Positions 21,698-33,942 of a stretch of DNA of 64,000 nucleotides are shown in pieces. This DNA comes from Palaemon carinicauda (lineage: Eukaryota > Arthropoda > Malacostraca > Decapoda > Palaemonidae): NCBI RefSeq assembly GCF_036898095.1, contig NC_090759.1:18445640-18509639 (forward strand). Direction: 5' to 3'. Under the pieces are notes generated by a model that made no database searches, was not told where the DNA came from, and was given only the letters and a program-made list of their open reading frames with translations. The translations under genes were made by a program, and so were the position numbers. How positions within the stretch are numbered: the first letter of the stretch is position 1; every line of letters begins with the position of its first letter.

Positions 21698-23466
21698 ATG
21701 GATTCTTTAAGTAACGAACCCCCATCCCCTGGATACGCTGACTCTCCCCTGGGACTGTTGACGACCTCTGCTAATGTGATAAGGGAAAGCTCTGTTGATG
21801 ACCTCAGAACGGGAAAGGACCATTCTACTGATATTTCAAAATAGAGTAATTTGGGTAACACGAGGAAACTTCGAATCCTTCATGTTACACAAATTTCAAT
21901 AGAGACAAATTATGATGATCTATGTAAAGCATTTGAATGCTATGGATGCATAAAAGAAATAAGGATGAAACTTGGGATTCATGGATATCTTATAGTACGT
22001 AGTTATGACGAAGCATTTAGTGCAATAAGTAACTTGAATAATATTAAAATTAATAACTTGAATGTCGCGGCTGCTCTCTGCGATAAGGTACCAAAAGATT
22101 TGGATGTGTATAGGCCTGCCGATTGGTTGGAAAAAGACGCAGATTTAGTTATGCCCTCCCAGAGAAATCCAAAATCACCTATGTGGCTTATAGCTGAATC
22201 AAAGGGGGTTACAGGGAATTATTTTAAAATATGCAAATTGATTCAGAAAAAAGTAGGAAATATTGCACCAGGCGATATCTCGTTTCAGAAAAAATAGTTT
22301 CCTTATCCATGCCAAATCCAGTACACAGTCGGTAATATTGTCCAATATGAAAATAAGTAATGATGTCATTAAGTTAGATGTCAAACCCACCTAAATTTTA
22401 GCTACGGAAGGGGCGTAGTTTTTAACAGAGATCTATATGATTTTACAGAGGAGGAGATACTGGCCGTGTGTCCATTAAATGTATGGAAAGTTCATAAAGT
22501 CCCAGGTACATCAATGATAATCCTTACGTTCCAGGATGCTGATTTACCTTTTCATGTTATTATCGAGAACGAAAGGATTAAAGTGAGACCCTTCCAGCAG
22601 AAGCCATTGCAATGCTTTAATTGTTTTAAATTTGGGCACCCGTCCAAAGTTTGCAAAAATGAGATGTGTGGTATTTTCTCCAAATCTTATCATGGAGAGT
22701 GTGCACTTGGAGCCAGGTGTTTAAATTGCAGCTCGAATCACAAATCCACAGACAAGAGCTGCGAGCTATATAACTTGGAGGAAGCTGCCCTCAACAAATC
22801 AAACTTAGATCATATAAGTGTGACCCATGCCAAAAGACTATTAAATAAATCAAATACATATGCTAAGGCATTAAAATCAAACCAACCTAGTGCTGCCAAT
22901 AGCTCAAAAAAAAGTATACTATCTGACAAAATGTCAAATAACGAGGTAACCATATCACCTCCTGAGACTTTACCACGGTGTATTAACACTAGGTCATTGC
23001 CCATTGCTGTACAGCCTTCAGCCGCCATAACAAAAATTAATACAAACCTCTCTCAGGCCATGTCCTTGCCTGATCTGATGGAGGTTCCACTTAAGACTAA
23101 CTTACCTGATGCACCTGTAGTGGGAAAGGTGCACAAACCTCGAATCCCACCATCTATTAATCGTAAAAGAGAGACCTCCATCTCTCTCTCCACCCTCTAT
23201 TAGAAACGTTAAGGTTATGACATCAAATAGATTTGATGTTTTGTCTGTTGATGTTTCTAATGAACCAGAAGATAAACTGAATAAATCAGAAATTCAAGTT
23301 GAGGTCCACCATCCACCTCAACAAATAGATCAAAAGGATACAAAGAAAAACACAAACGTAAAACCCAACATAAGACCACCTCTGAAGAAACGAAACCTAC
23401 AGGTAATAATGTTAGATTAAGAACTGCTAATGGGAAGACCTCATCCAAGATGTCTTCCAGAAATAA
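21698..23466 (+). pseudogene. LINE ORF1, RNA-binding protein with zinc knuckles
   Basis: The start is placed at 21698 (MDSLSNEPPSPGY), in frame with the long piece at 21851-22297 after one TAG at 21842-21844. That piece looks like an RNA-recognition fold (LRILHVTQISIETNYDDL, YGCIKEIRMKL, GYLIVRSYDEAF). Two compensating frameshifts lie between 22290 and 22430. The frame of 22466-23203 then carries a CCHC knuckle, CFNCFKFGHPSKVC, and two further Cys/His clusters (CGIFSKSYHGEC and CLNCSSNHKSTDKSC), as in Jockey-group ORF1 proteins. A last frameshift near 23190 leads to MTSNRFDVLSVDV. Its role is to coat element RNA. Confidence 0.8.
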
Positions 23467-26400
23467 TCCATAGTTTTCTCCTCCATTTTGCAATGGAACT
23501 GTCAGGGTTTGAGGGCGAAATATGAAGAACTTAAGCTCCTAATTCATGAGCATTCCCCCATAATTGTATGTCTACAGGAAAGTATGCTTGATTCTAACAC
23601 TACTAGTCCTCGAGAGTATTTTAGCTATAGAACACCATATAATCAACAAGCAGGGAGCCATGGCGGAAGTCTCATGTACATTCGTCGAGATGTTCCCCAA
23701 ATACCTATGTCTATACGTACAACCCTGCAGGCAGTTGTTGTACAAATTGATATAGGGAGAAAATATACAATATGCTCTCTGTACTTACCTCCAAATGATA
23801 ATATTTTATATGATGATTTAGCAGAGGTCATTCAACAACTCCCTTAACCTTTTCTCTTACTGGGAGATATGAATGGTAGACATCCTTTATGGGGTGATGT
23901 TTTGGCCAACACAAGGGGCAATATTATCTCATCAATTGTGGAGAATGAGGATGTGGGACTCCTTAACACAGGAGAGCCCACGCACTTCCATGTTCAGACA
24001 GGTACTTTGTCATGCATTGACCTTCCAATTGCAAGCTCTAACTGCCTTCTTGATTTTGATTGGAGGACATTAGATGATTGGCATACTAGTGATCATGCAC
24101 TAATCATTATAAACACCAACAAGGGTCCACCTTTGCAAAGATCGCCACGTTGGAATCTAGACAAGGCAGACTGGGTTAAATTTTCTGAGCTAAGTGAAAT
24201 CAAAGGGAGAGCAGAACAGTTTGAAAGTATTGATGATGCCATAGACCTACTGAATGGAACTCTTCATACAGCAGGAATCAATTCGATTCCCAAAACCACT
24301 GGACTATTCAAAAGACGACCAGTCCCGTGGTGGTCCTCAGAATTAACAGCCTTGCACAGAGCCACTAGAAAATCCCTGACTAGATTGCGTAGACGCCGTA
24401 CTGATGAAAATTTGATATCATACAAAAAGTGTAGAGCACAGTTCCATCGTGCCATGAAAGAAGCTAGACGCCAATCTTGGGTGACTTTTGTTTCCTCCAT
24501 TAATGGTAGAACACCACCATCTTCTATATGGAGGAAAATAAAAAAAATTGTAGGCAAATTTACCCCGAACCCACCACCAGTGTTGAAAGTGAATGGTCAG
24601 TTTGTGACTGAAGGAAATGAAGTTAGCAATGCCCTGGCTGACCATTTTTCAAATGTATCGTGCAAGAGTGTAGCAGCTCCTGGTTACCAGTACAGGAGCA
24701 TTGAAGAAAATAAAATTTTAAATTTTGCAACAGGAAGGGAAGAATCTTATAATTCTCCTTTTACTGAAAGAGAACTTGATTCCGCACTCGCTACTTGCAA
24801 CGATACAGCTCCTGGACCCGATGGAATTCCATATGCAATGGTTAAACATGCACATTTTAATACAAAGTTATTTATTTTTAATATTATTAATAGAATATGG
24901 CATGATCATAGTTACCCAAGTGTTTGGGAACTAGCCATTATTTTAGCCTTTTTAAAACCTGGTAAGGACAAGTTTTTAGCAGCAAGCTATCGACCTATTG
25001 CATTGACTTCGTGTTTATGTAAAATTATGGAGAAGATGGTCAATGTAAGGTTGATGTGGTACCTTGAAAAGAACGGTATTTTATCACCGATTCAATATGG
25101 ATTCAGAAAAATGCACTCAACAACTGATGTGTTAATAAGACTTGAGTCCTCTATTTGTGAAGCCTTTGCTTCCAAACAGCACCATGTGACAGTTTTTTTT
25201 GACCTTGAAATGGCATATGATACCACATGGAGATATGGTATACTTAAAACAATTCATGAACTAGGATTAAAAGGAGAACTACCACTATTTAGTCAGTCAT
25301 TTCTTTCGCATAGAGTTTTTCAAGTGAGAGTGGGGGAAACTCTATCAGAGAGTAAGTGTCAGGAAGAAGGAGTTCCTCAGGGGAGTGTGCTGAGTGTAAC
25401 CCTGTTTGCACTAGTAATTGATGGGTTATCCTCAGTCATTCCCCGGGATGTTCTCTCAACATTATTTGTGGATGATCTCTCAGTATCATTTGCTGGCACT
25501 AGAATGGCAATGGTTGAGAGAAAAATCCAACTCTCTATTGATAAAATTATCCAGTGAGCTGACATGAATGGATTTAAGTTCTCGACAAGTAAAACTACCA
25601 TTGTCCATTTTTGTCGTATACGGGGAGTACATCCAGACCCGGATATATACATTAAAGGTCAACGGATACCATGTGCAAGTGAAGCTAAATTTTTAGGTTT
25701 GATATTTGATTGTAGGCTTACATGGGTCTCTCACTTAAAAGCGTTAGAAGCTAAATGTGTTGAAGCTCTGAATATCTTAAAAGTATTGTCCCATACATCA
25801 TGGGGGGCAGACCGCAATACTATTTTAAAATTATACAAGGCCTTGATTTTTTCCAAAATTTGTTATGGATGTGAAATATATTCTTTAGCCACCCCAAGCC
25901 GGTTAAAAATATTAGACTCGATAAATCATGCAGGTATTAGATTGTCTACAGGAGCTTTTAAAACCTCGCCTATCCCAAGTCTCCTTGTTGATGCTGGAGA
26001 GTTACCTTTAGACCTTTACCGAATGTCTTCCATTATTCGGTATTGGTTTAGATTGCAAAGACTCCCTAACTCTCTAGCCTTTCAGACTGCAAGCCTTGTA
26101 AGACACGCATCATACTTTAAGTTGCACCCAAAATCTCCTCAACCTTATGGCTTTCGGGTGAAACGAATATTAAATAGTCTGGATATAATTAGAAATTAGG
26201 TACTTCTATTCAAGGTATCATCAACGCCTCCATGGAAGTTACCAGAGATATCTTTTTGTAAATATTTTATTGGAGATAAGAAGAATATGTCAGACCTAGA
26301 AGCCAGGTCTCTATTTAATGAACATGTTAAAGAACATAGAGGATTAACTTTTATCTATACTGATGGCTCCAAATCTGATGCTGGCATTGGATTTGGAGTA

Positions 26401-27177
26401 CATAATAATGGTTTTAATTGTAGAGGTGCACTTCCTCTAACAGCTTCCATATTTACTGCCGAACTGTATGGCATATTAACCGCTATTGAGAAAATAGCGT
26501 TGGAGAAGGAGGGTAATTTTACAATTTTTAGTGATGCAAGGAGTGTCCTTCAAGCTATAGAAGTTTTTAATTCTAATAACCCTCTAGTTTTAAAGATTTT
26601 AGAATGGCTTTTTATTATTGGACGGAGAGGTATAACAGTTCAATTTTGTTGGGTTCCAGCACATGTAGGTGTGTCTGGGAATGAGAAGGCAGATCCACTG
26701 GCTAAGAAGGCTGCATCTGAGTTGCTGCCAAGAAGGTATCCCATTCCCTGTAATGATTTCTTACCTGACATCAAGAAATTGTTTTGCAATAAATGGCAAC
26801 AGCAATGGGATAGCCTAGATGGGAATAAAATGCGAGAGGTAACAAATGTCATATCTCCTTGGAGGTATAATATGATGCCCCGAAAATGGGAGACGTCTCT
26901 TTGTCGTCTCCGTATTGGTCACACACTGTTGACACACGAGTTTCTGCTGAAGGGCCAACACCAACCGTATTGTGACGACTGTTTAGTACCTCTAACAGTG
27001 AGGCATTTGTTGACCGAATGCCCCAATTATAACAACTTAAGGAATAGATATTTGTTTGAGGCTCGAGGTGAGGGTGGCAGGTTCTTCCTTGCCAAGAATC
27101 TTGGAAATGATGTGTCCTACTATGAAAGAGGCAGTTTTAAATTTATTTCAGAAGCAGGTCTTCTGAAAACTATTTAA
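23467..27177 (+). pseudogene. LINE ORF2: endonuclease, reverse transcriptase, RNase H
   Basis: One reading frame covers the whole gene, interrupted only by TAA at 23845-23847, TGA at 25555-25557 and TAG at 26197-26199. Domains in order: an AP-type endonuclease (LQWNCQGLRAKYEEL, CLQESM, GDMNGRHPLWGD, TSDHALI); RT (NDTAPGPDGIPYAM, YRPIALTS, FFDLEMAYDTTW, EGVPQGSVLS, catalytic FVDDLSVSF with Asp at 25471); RNase H (YTDGSKSDAG with Asp at 26362, AELYGI, VPAHVGVSGNEKAD); and a C-terminal knuckle, CDDCLVPLTVRHLLTEC. RNase H in the RT protein points to the I or Jockey superfamily. The RT motif usually reads FDLEKAYD; here Met replaces Lys. There is no ATG at the start, so ORF2 may be reached from ORF1. 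Confidence 0.92.
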
Positions 27178-27337
27178 CTTTTATGACATTCAACTTTTAT
27201 GATTTTAATTGAATACTTTTATTTTTTATTTTATTTTATTTTTTATTTTTGTATACATAAATTAAATGTTACCGGCGTCAATGACCTTAGATGTCAGGAT
27301 GCCTGAAAACTTTAAATCAATCAATCTCTTTACAGGA

Positions 27338-29074
27338 GGACCACCCTAAGTGTGTGTGAGTCTTCTGCAACGTTAGGAGCATGGACTTCTGCGGCCATGA
27401 GAGAGTGCAGGGCGCACTCTCTCTGTTCCATCACCAAGGGAACTCTCAAGTATTGGGACCCCCAGGTATGTAATGTATGCAAAGCCTTGGTTACTGAGGC
27501 CTTTGATGACCCCAAGACAACAGAGTTAAGGGATGCAGCACAGAGTAAGCTGCGCAGATGGGTCCATGGCTTCCAGAAGAATGCCACGGGGCCTTGCCTT
27601 CCGAATGAACGGATGCGGGCCTATCTGTTCCCTAAGGCAACTGCGGATGCCGTCTTACCACAGCCTCAACCTGAAATCCATTGCGTCCAGATTTCCATGG
27701 ATACGCATGTTTCGGACACAATGAAGGACATCCATCTAGATGGGAGGATGTCAGAGGTGTCGGAAGACACCGAGAAGGACCTTCTTGCGGAGGGTCAAGA
27801 AGAGGAGTCTACCTTGGCTCCTGAGACCAAGGAGGATGACGTCAAATTGGTGTCCGTTTCGTTGGTTCCAGCCCCAGAACCAGTGCCCTCTACGTCTTCT
27901 GCTCCTCCATCTGACGAAATGGGAAAAGGCCTGGCTAGTCTCATGACGATGATGGAGAGTCTTCGTAAGCAAAACGAAGAAAGGGAAACTGCATTGAGGA
28001 AAGAGATACACCATCTTGCAGCATTCCGTGGGTCTCACAAGAGACTCGATGTGAAGGATCTTCCTTCATGTTCTGAAGTAAACCCTTGGAGGCATGCAGA
28101 GTACATGCCAATTACAAACGGGAAGATCTTTATTTTAGAGAAGCTGGGAGCCGTCCTCATTGAGGATGTCGACTTTTGGCCCAACTTTTGAGTCTTACCC
28201 AGACAGCTTCGTCCGTCTGAAGGCGGAACCTGTGTCTAAGGAGGAGACAGAGCCGAAAGAGGTAATGGTTCTTGACCATGGGAAGACTCAAGCTTTAATG
28301 GCTAACAGTCTGAAAGACAGGGGCTTCATTAGTTCTAAAGTTCCAGCCCTGAGTAAGAAACACCCTTCTTTTCTTGCTCCAGCTAACCTGGCCTTTCCCT
28401 TTGTGGAAAAAGGGTTCAAGGCAGTGATGAAGGCAGTAGAAGCTGGGAAACCTTGTCCTACTCTTGAAGAGTGTAGACATTTATCCCTAGCTCTGCCTAC
28501 GGATGACAAAGACTGGAAGGAAATAAATCTTACCTTCTCAGTTGGGAAGTTGGAGGCGGATATTGCTGGACGCCAGTTCAGCGAAAACCTCATTAAGTTG
28601 TCTGACTTTCTCTTGCGTAGGGAGCAAGAGACAAAGGAAAGGCTTGCTGCATCTCTGTCCCTCCAAATTACCTTGGAGGCAATGGCAAGTGATCATAGAT
28701 CCCCAGACATGTTTATGGTCGTGGCCAAATCACATTTGGCAATGCTGGTCAAGGACCTATATGGCTTTGTTAGGGCCATAAGAGCATGTAGGGAGTTCGT
28801 GTTTGCTTCGGCTGCGGTGAAGCACGAACCCAGGAAGCTGATATCTTCCAATATCTGGGGAAAGGACCTCTTCCCGAGTGAAGTGGTCAAGGAAATAGTC
28901 GACAAGGCTGCCACGGAGAACAGGAATATTCTCCAAAAGTGGGGCATGTCGGCTAAAAGGAAGTCTTCCCCGGATGAGGGTCCCCAACCGAAGAGGAAGA
29001 CAAAGAGACCAAGGTTGCCCTCTCGCCCTGTCAGACAACAACAGCAACTTCCGATGACCGCGGTGCCCCAGTAG
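27338..29074 (+). pseudogene. DIRS-B2 Gag
   Basis: The N-terminal Cys/His-rich part aligns with that of DIRS-C2: WDPQVCNVCKAL here and FPDLCSLCYEL there, followed by LRRWVHGFQKNA and LRPWVSGFGRNA. The frame 27352-28191 breaks near 28190 in CCCAACTTTTGAG and continues at 28193-29074 in another frame. The central block is FSVGKLEADIAGRQFSE and KHEPRKLIS, shared with DIRS-B1. The C-terminus is basic (KRKTKRPRLPSRP). A further frameshift or stop affects the first 15 codons (TGA at about 27359). Unlike DIRS-C2, no intron separates the finger from the WV.GF block. Confidence 0.8.
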
Positions 29075-29253
29075 TGGCACAACTTCAACCCACCTACCAG
29101 ATGGTACCCCAGCAGATGGCGACCCAGTCAGCAGCCTTTACTCCCGCCTATGAGAGGCAGACCACTACCTTTCGCCCTAAAGGTAGAGGGCAAATAGAGG
29201 CTCCTCTAGACGCCCCTCAAGAGGAAGAGGGGGTAGGGGAGGGCGCGGTTAAG

Positions 29254-30990
29254 GAGGCAAGTCCTCCGGACAACCGAAGCAATGAGATTCTTCCGGTAGA
29301 AGGAAGACTCCAAACATTTCGGGATCGCTGGACCTTCGATCCCTGTTCCCACAGCCTAATGTAGAACGGACTAGGTTGGAGCTGGAGGACAGCTCCACTA
29401 TCATTTCCTCCATTCTTCCAACACTCCACCCCCATCCTGGAAGAATATACCCAAGAACTCTTGAGCAAACGGGTGATGAGGTCAAAGTCCATCAAATTCC
29501 AAGGAAGGCTGTTTTGTGTTCCCAAGAAGGACTCAGACAAACTCAGTCATTCTGGACTTGTCGCCACTCAAGTCCATAGAAAATTACAAGTTCAGGATGT
29601 TAACCCTTCAACACATAGGACCCTGCTGCCAGAATGGGCGTACACAGTCTCCATAGACATGGCAGATGCCTATTGGCATATTCCAATCAATCGCCCACTC
29701 TCCTCCTACCTAGGATTCAGGCTACAGAAGAAGAAATACGTCTTCAGAGCCATGCCCTTCGGACTAAACATAGCCCCAAGGATCTTTACAAAGCTTGCAG
29801 ATGCAGTCTTTTAACAACTACGCCTAGAAGGTGTCCAGGTGGTAGCCTACCTGGACGATTGGCTGGTGTGGGCAGCATCTGAGACAGAATGCATGCAAGC
29901 ATCCAAGAAAGTGATTCAGTTCCTGGAACATCTAGGATTCAAGATCAACGTCAAAAAGTCTCGACAATCTCCAACTCAGGAGTTTCAATGGCTTGGAATA
30001 CATTGGAACTTAGTCACACAGTCTCTCCATTCCACCAAAGAAGGGGAGAGAGATAGCGGGATCTGTCAAAAGACTACTGAAATCCGACAGGATATCAAGA
30101 CGCCAACAGGAGAGAGTGCTGGGCTCCCTTCAGTGACAGACCCGGTGCTAAGACTACAGTTAAAGGATGCGTCAGGAGTCTGGAGAAGATACGCATCAAA
30201 CGCTCGAAGAGATCTAAGAAGACCGATACTGACTCGACTATGCTCACTTTTCAAGCCATGGTCGAAGGCAAAGAACCTGAAGAGGTCTGTGCCTTTGCAA
30301 CCACCTCTACCTTCAGTCATCATCCACATGGATGCATCAGAGGAAAGATGGGGAGGTCACTCTCACTAACGGAAAGCCCAAGGGACTTGGTCCTCTCTAT
30401 TCAAGACCTTCCACATCAACATTTTGGAAGCCATGGCAGTCTTTCTCACGCTGAAGAAATTTTCTCCTCGCCATTCAGTCCACATAAGACTGATTCTGGA
30501 CAGCGAGGTGATAATGAGATGTTTGAATCGTCAAGGTTCGAGATCACCCCAAATCAACCAAGTGATGTTGGCCATCTTCCGCTTTGCGGAAAAGAAGAGA
30601 TGGCACTTATCAGCAGTTCACCTTCAAGGGTTCCGCAGTGTGACAGCGGACGCTCTATCCAGGCTCACGCTGATAGTCAGAATGGTCCCTAGACACAGGA
30701 TCATTTTCCTTCATCTTACGTCAAGTCCCAGTACTGCAGATCGACCTCTTCGCGACGAGTGACAAGAAGAAGCTACGTCGTTACGTGGCCCCTTACGAGG
30801 ACCCCCTAGCGGAAGCGGTGGACGCCATGTCCCTCGACTGAAACAGATGGACCTGCGTTTACCTGTTCCCTCCAACCAACTTTCTATTGAAGGTCCTCAA
30901 CAAGCAGAGATCCTTTCAGGGAACGGCATCCCTAGTGGCTCCCAAGTGGCCGAAGAGCAATTGGTTCCCTCTAGTACAGTATTGGAATTG
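29254..30990 (+). pseudogene. DIRS-B2 reverse transcriptase and RNase H
   Basis: RT pieces: SIKFQGRLFCVPKKDSD, SIDMADAYWHIPI, MPFGLNIAPRIFTKL and AYLDDWLVW (codons from about 29842). In one frame there are stops at 29812-29814 and 30367-30369. RNase H is recognisable as HMDASEERWGG (Asp), ILEAMAVFL (Glu) and LILDSEVIM (Asp). A frameshift near 30700 moves the C-terminal block (DLFATSDKKK, YLFPPTNFLLKVL, APKWPKSNWF) to another frame. The domain order and spacing match DIRS-B1 closely. The gene is clearly older or more damaged than B1's. Confidence 0.85.
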
Positions 30991-30999
30991 AAGCCGAGG

Positions 31000-31520
31000 C
31001 TGGTCCCTCTGCCGGACCCAGTTCTGACTCAACAAGTACAGAAGTCGACTGTCTTCGCTTTCATCACAGAAAACCCAAAACCTTCATCTCATGATTTTCT
31101 CTCCTCGGCAGTTAAGAAAAGGTCTGGGATCTCGAGAGACAGTATACACTTCTTAGAAGAATATAACTCAAAATCTACCAGAAGTCAATATGAGTCTTCT
31201 TGGAAGAAGTGGGTTACTTTTGTCAAGGCAAGAAGACCAAAAGAGATCTCGACAGATTTCTGTTTATCCTTCTTTATTCACCTTCATGGACAAGGTTTAG
31301 CAGCCAACACGATAACGTGTAAGTCAGCCTTGACTAGACCTCTGCTTTACGCCTTCCAAGTAAACTTATCCAATGAAATCTTTAACAATATCCCTAAGGC
31401 CTGGGCTAGACTTGGGCCTGCAGCACCAACGAAGCCCATCTCATGGTCCTAGGATAAGGTCCTACAATTTGCCTCAACAGTGAACAATGAGGATTGCTCT
31501 CTGAAAGACTTGACTCAAAA
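31000..31520 (+). pseudogene. DIRS-B2 tyrosine recombinase, N-terminal half only
   Basis: The frame 30847-31452 contains the N-terminal domain (KSTRSQYESSWKKWV, GQGLAANTITCKSALTRP) and PISWS, which aligns with SPISWF of DIRS-B1. A TAG at 31450 is followed by a few more matching residues (VLQFASTVNNEDCSLKDL). The sequence is then cut by foreign DNA before the catalytic Arg, so no active-site residue is present. Confidence 0.82.
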
Positions 31521-32863
31521 AGGGATTTTGACGAAGGAAAAATCTATTTCTGGGGAGAGACCTGTGGCGGCCGGTGAAAAGGGGTCCTTCTAATACACTT
31601 TTCTGATAAAATCTTCCAATTATACCAGAGAAAGATAAAAGCATGGAATGCAGAGGTTACTACCCTCGCGCGAGCACCTTGTGGGTGTCTTGTATAAAGC
31701 AAAGGCGCGTGAAAGCCACTATTCACAGGCTGTCTTCCATTTAGTTAATTCCTTCGTCAAAGGGATGGGCCGATACAGAGGCCCCAGCCAACCTACCAGA
31801 GCCACGCCACCCACGCCCGACGCGAGCGCCATCTGAACAACATCCTTCTTTTTGGACTGCTACAATTGTGTGTATTTTGTGGTGCTCTCGGCTTTTTTCA
31901 CGTGGATTTATTTCGTCATGACCGAAGCTCCATCTTCACCCATTCCAATGTTAAGTACCATAGTTTGTTTTGACAGCTTTTTGTAGTACCGGGCTTTTGT
32001 TTTATATCCAGTATAGTCTGTTTTATCATTCCCGTCTGGCCCGTCCACGGCGGCCATTGTTTATTCTCTTGTCTTGGGGAATTCATCTTAGTCTGCCCGT
32101 TTAGTACTCTGTCACTTAGGTTCTTGGTCAAGTCCCTGGCCTTATGCCTTTTGAACCGTTATTATTTTTATCGTTATTATTCTCATGGTACTTTTTGCTA
32201 GCAAGTCCAGTCTACGAACAAGATTAGCGTTCTAGCTTTATTATTGTTTAGTACCTGCCCCACCGGGGCGTTCGTCACTCGACTTTTCTATTTAATTTGG
32301 GTTTTAGCAGACGCTATTCTTCGTTCGTAGTCTTATCTTGATGTTACAATTTTATTTTATACGTTTATAATAGTGTTGTGTGCTTATTAGTCCTGATTTT
32401 GTGTCCAAGGGAGCGAGAGCTTGGGGTTCCCGTTTTCTGTTTGCAGTCACGAGTTACCCCTTTCTCTCGTTTTCTTTCTTATCTCAGGTGGGTGAGCGGA
32501 TTTCCCGTTTTCCGTTTTGTGCGTTCAACGGGTTCTCCCTCCCTCACCTCTCCCCCTACGGGTGTATGATAACTTACGAGTTATTTAATTTTGGTTACTT
32601 TTCAATAGTTAGCGTTATTTATTAGGTCCGAGTTCCGTCCTCTCCCCGTTACGGCTTGGGAGTAGTTCTGAACATTTTTCCACTCCGCCTTGAGTTCTAC
32701 TCCGCCATGAGGGATTCTCAATGACTTTAGAACTATTGTTATATATATTGTTTACTTACAACCCTCTGGGACGGGCTTCATATTGTTTAGATACGATCCT
32801 CCGATGGCCCTTACTACGGTCTCGGGCCACGGCCATATCCACACAATAGCCATTGTTATTACA

Positions 32864-33118
32864 ATTGAGTTATTATTCACAATATAATTATTCAGGACCT
32901 TTCATCTCCCTCCGGCTTCACCGGAGATCGTAAATACGCTTTACTATTATCTTAGCCTTAGCCTTTAGCTACGGCTTGTGTTTTATAAATTTCACAATTG
33001 AATTATCAGCCACAATTGAATTATTCAGGACATCTCATTGCCCTCCGGCTTCACCGGAGATTGCCCATACACTTCACACTTATATTTGCCTTGCCTTTAG
33101 CTACGGCTTGTGTTTTAT
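32864..33118 (+). repeat. Tandem duplication of about 133 bp in the DIRS-C2 leader
   Basis: Two adjacent units (about 32864-32996 and 32997-33118) share ATAATTATTCAGGAC or ATTGAATTATTCAGGAC, CTCCGGCTTCACCGGAGAT, and TTTAGCTACGGCTTGTG in the same order. Each contains the small hairpin CTCCGG...CCGGAG. Confidence 0.85.
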
Positions 33119-33403
33119 ATTTATTTTAAGGGCCTGTCACTGCTTCCCCGACCCTCAGAGGTCGGCAGATTGCTTTAGATTATTTATTCTTCTGTCATTA
33201 TTATCACTTTTTAAGATGATACAGCCTCATTACCATTGCTGGTGCTTTTATATTCAATTGTTTTATTATAGAGCTCCGGCTCTCACTGAATTCCCTTAAG
33301 CTCCAATATTTCATTTAACTAATGTCTGTTAATGGGTTTTTTTTACCCCTTACCAGAGTTTCAAGGAACACCAAGACTCATGTCTCCTTTCTTTTACAGA
33401 AGG

Positions 33404-33942
33404 TCCGTTGTACTGCCCAAGGTTGCCCTGCCTCGTTCAACGACCCCGTTGGGCATGACCTCTGTCGGTCCCATGCACACTGCGCCATCCCCTTTATCCG
33501 GGAACCGGGACAGGCCCAATATATGGTCTGGTTCCCGGATTTGTGCTCGCTCTGTTACGAACTGTCCTCAATTCTACTGAACGATGATGTAAGTGGGTTT
33601 TCCTTTTGTTCCTTATTTCTCTTTGGCAGACACTAATTTAGCCATTAATATGACATACACGGTATATTTTGGAGAGCAATCCCCCTCCTGCATCACTAAA
33701 CACTGCAAATCTTTCAGGCCGATGATATGACTCTTCGATCAGCAAGGGCTACTCTTCGTCCTTGGGTGTCGGGCTTCGGCAGGAATGCCCCGTCTGGCGC
33801 ACCCTATCTCCTCGATGGAGAGACAGCCTCCCGTCTCTTCCCAGGCTCGACTACTGCTGCAGTCTCTCCTGAAGTTGCTGCCCCCTTAATTGAAGAAGTC
33901 AGGGCCACCATTTCCGCGGAGGACGAACCCCTCGTACCGCTG
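33404..33942 (+). pseudogene. DIRS-C2 Gag N-terminus in two exons
   Basis: Exon 1 follows TTTCTTTTACAG and encodes a Cys/His-rich finger (RCTAQGCPASF, GHDLCRSHAHC, PDLCSLCYEL) ending in LNDD. A GT donor in GATGATGTAAGTGGG (GT at 33589) and an AG acceptor in ATCTTTCAGGCC (AG at 33716-33717) bound a 129-base intron. Exon 2 continues as ADDMTLRSARATLRPWVSGF. The homologous Gag of DIRS-B2 reads through the same point without an intron (FDDPKTTELRDAAQ, LRRWVHGF), which supports the splice call. The gene is cut near 33942, where recombinase sequence begins. Confidence 0.75.

Larger units (their letters stand above)
20893..27324 (+). mobile_element. Jockey/I-type LINE, about full length
   Basis: A non-LTR retrotransposon with an 805-base 5' UTR, ORF1 (RRM-like part and zinc knuckles) and ORF2 (AP endonuclease, RT, RNase H, C-terminal knuckle). 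It ends after a T/A-rich 3' UTR in an AATCAATCAATC tail. It is bounded by the 13-bp direct repeat TCTCTTTACAGGA at 20880-20892 and 27325-27337, which I read as the target-site duplication. ORF2 stays in one frame for about 3.7 kb with three stops; ORF1 has one stop and several frameshifts. It sits inside DIRS-B2, so it is younger than that element. Confidence 0.88.
27325..31520 (+). mobile_element. DIRS-B2, split by the LINE and truncated on the right
   Basis: Gag, RT-RNase H and the N-terminal half of YR follow each other on the plus strand. The recombinase stops abruptly near 31515, where another element's left-end sequence begins (AAAAAGGGATTTTGACG). Together with the probable leader at 19001-20892 this is one element interrupted by the LINE. 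Its remaining recombinase and tail do not reappear further right. Confidence 0.82.

Noticed and set aside
28160..29088. Minus-strand open frames opposite DIRS-B2 Gag
   Set aside because: They are mirror frames of a coding strand with strong homology to DIRS-B1 Gag; no independent evidence.
31521..31560. A certain left terminus for DIRS-C2
   Set aside because: The sequence does not mirror the right end at 35366-35400, so I keep it only as a probable DIRS left end of unknown family.
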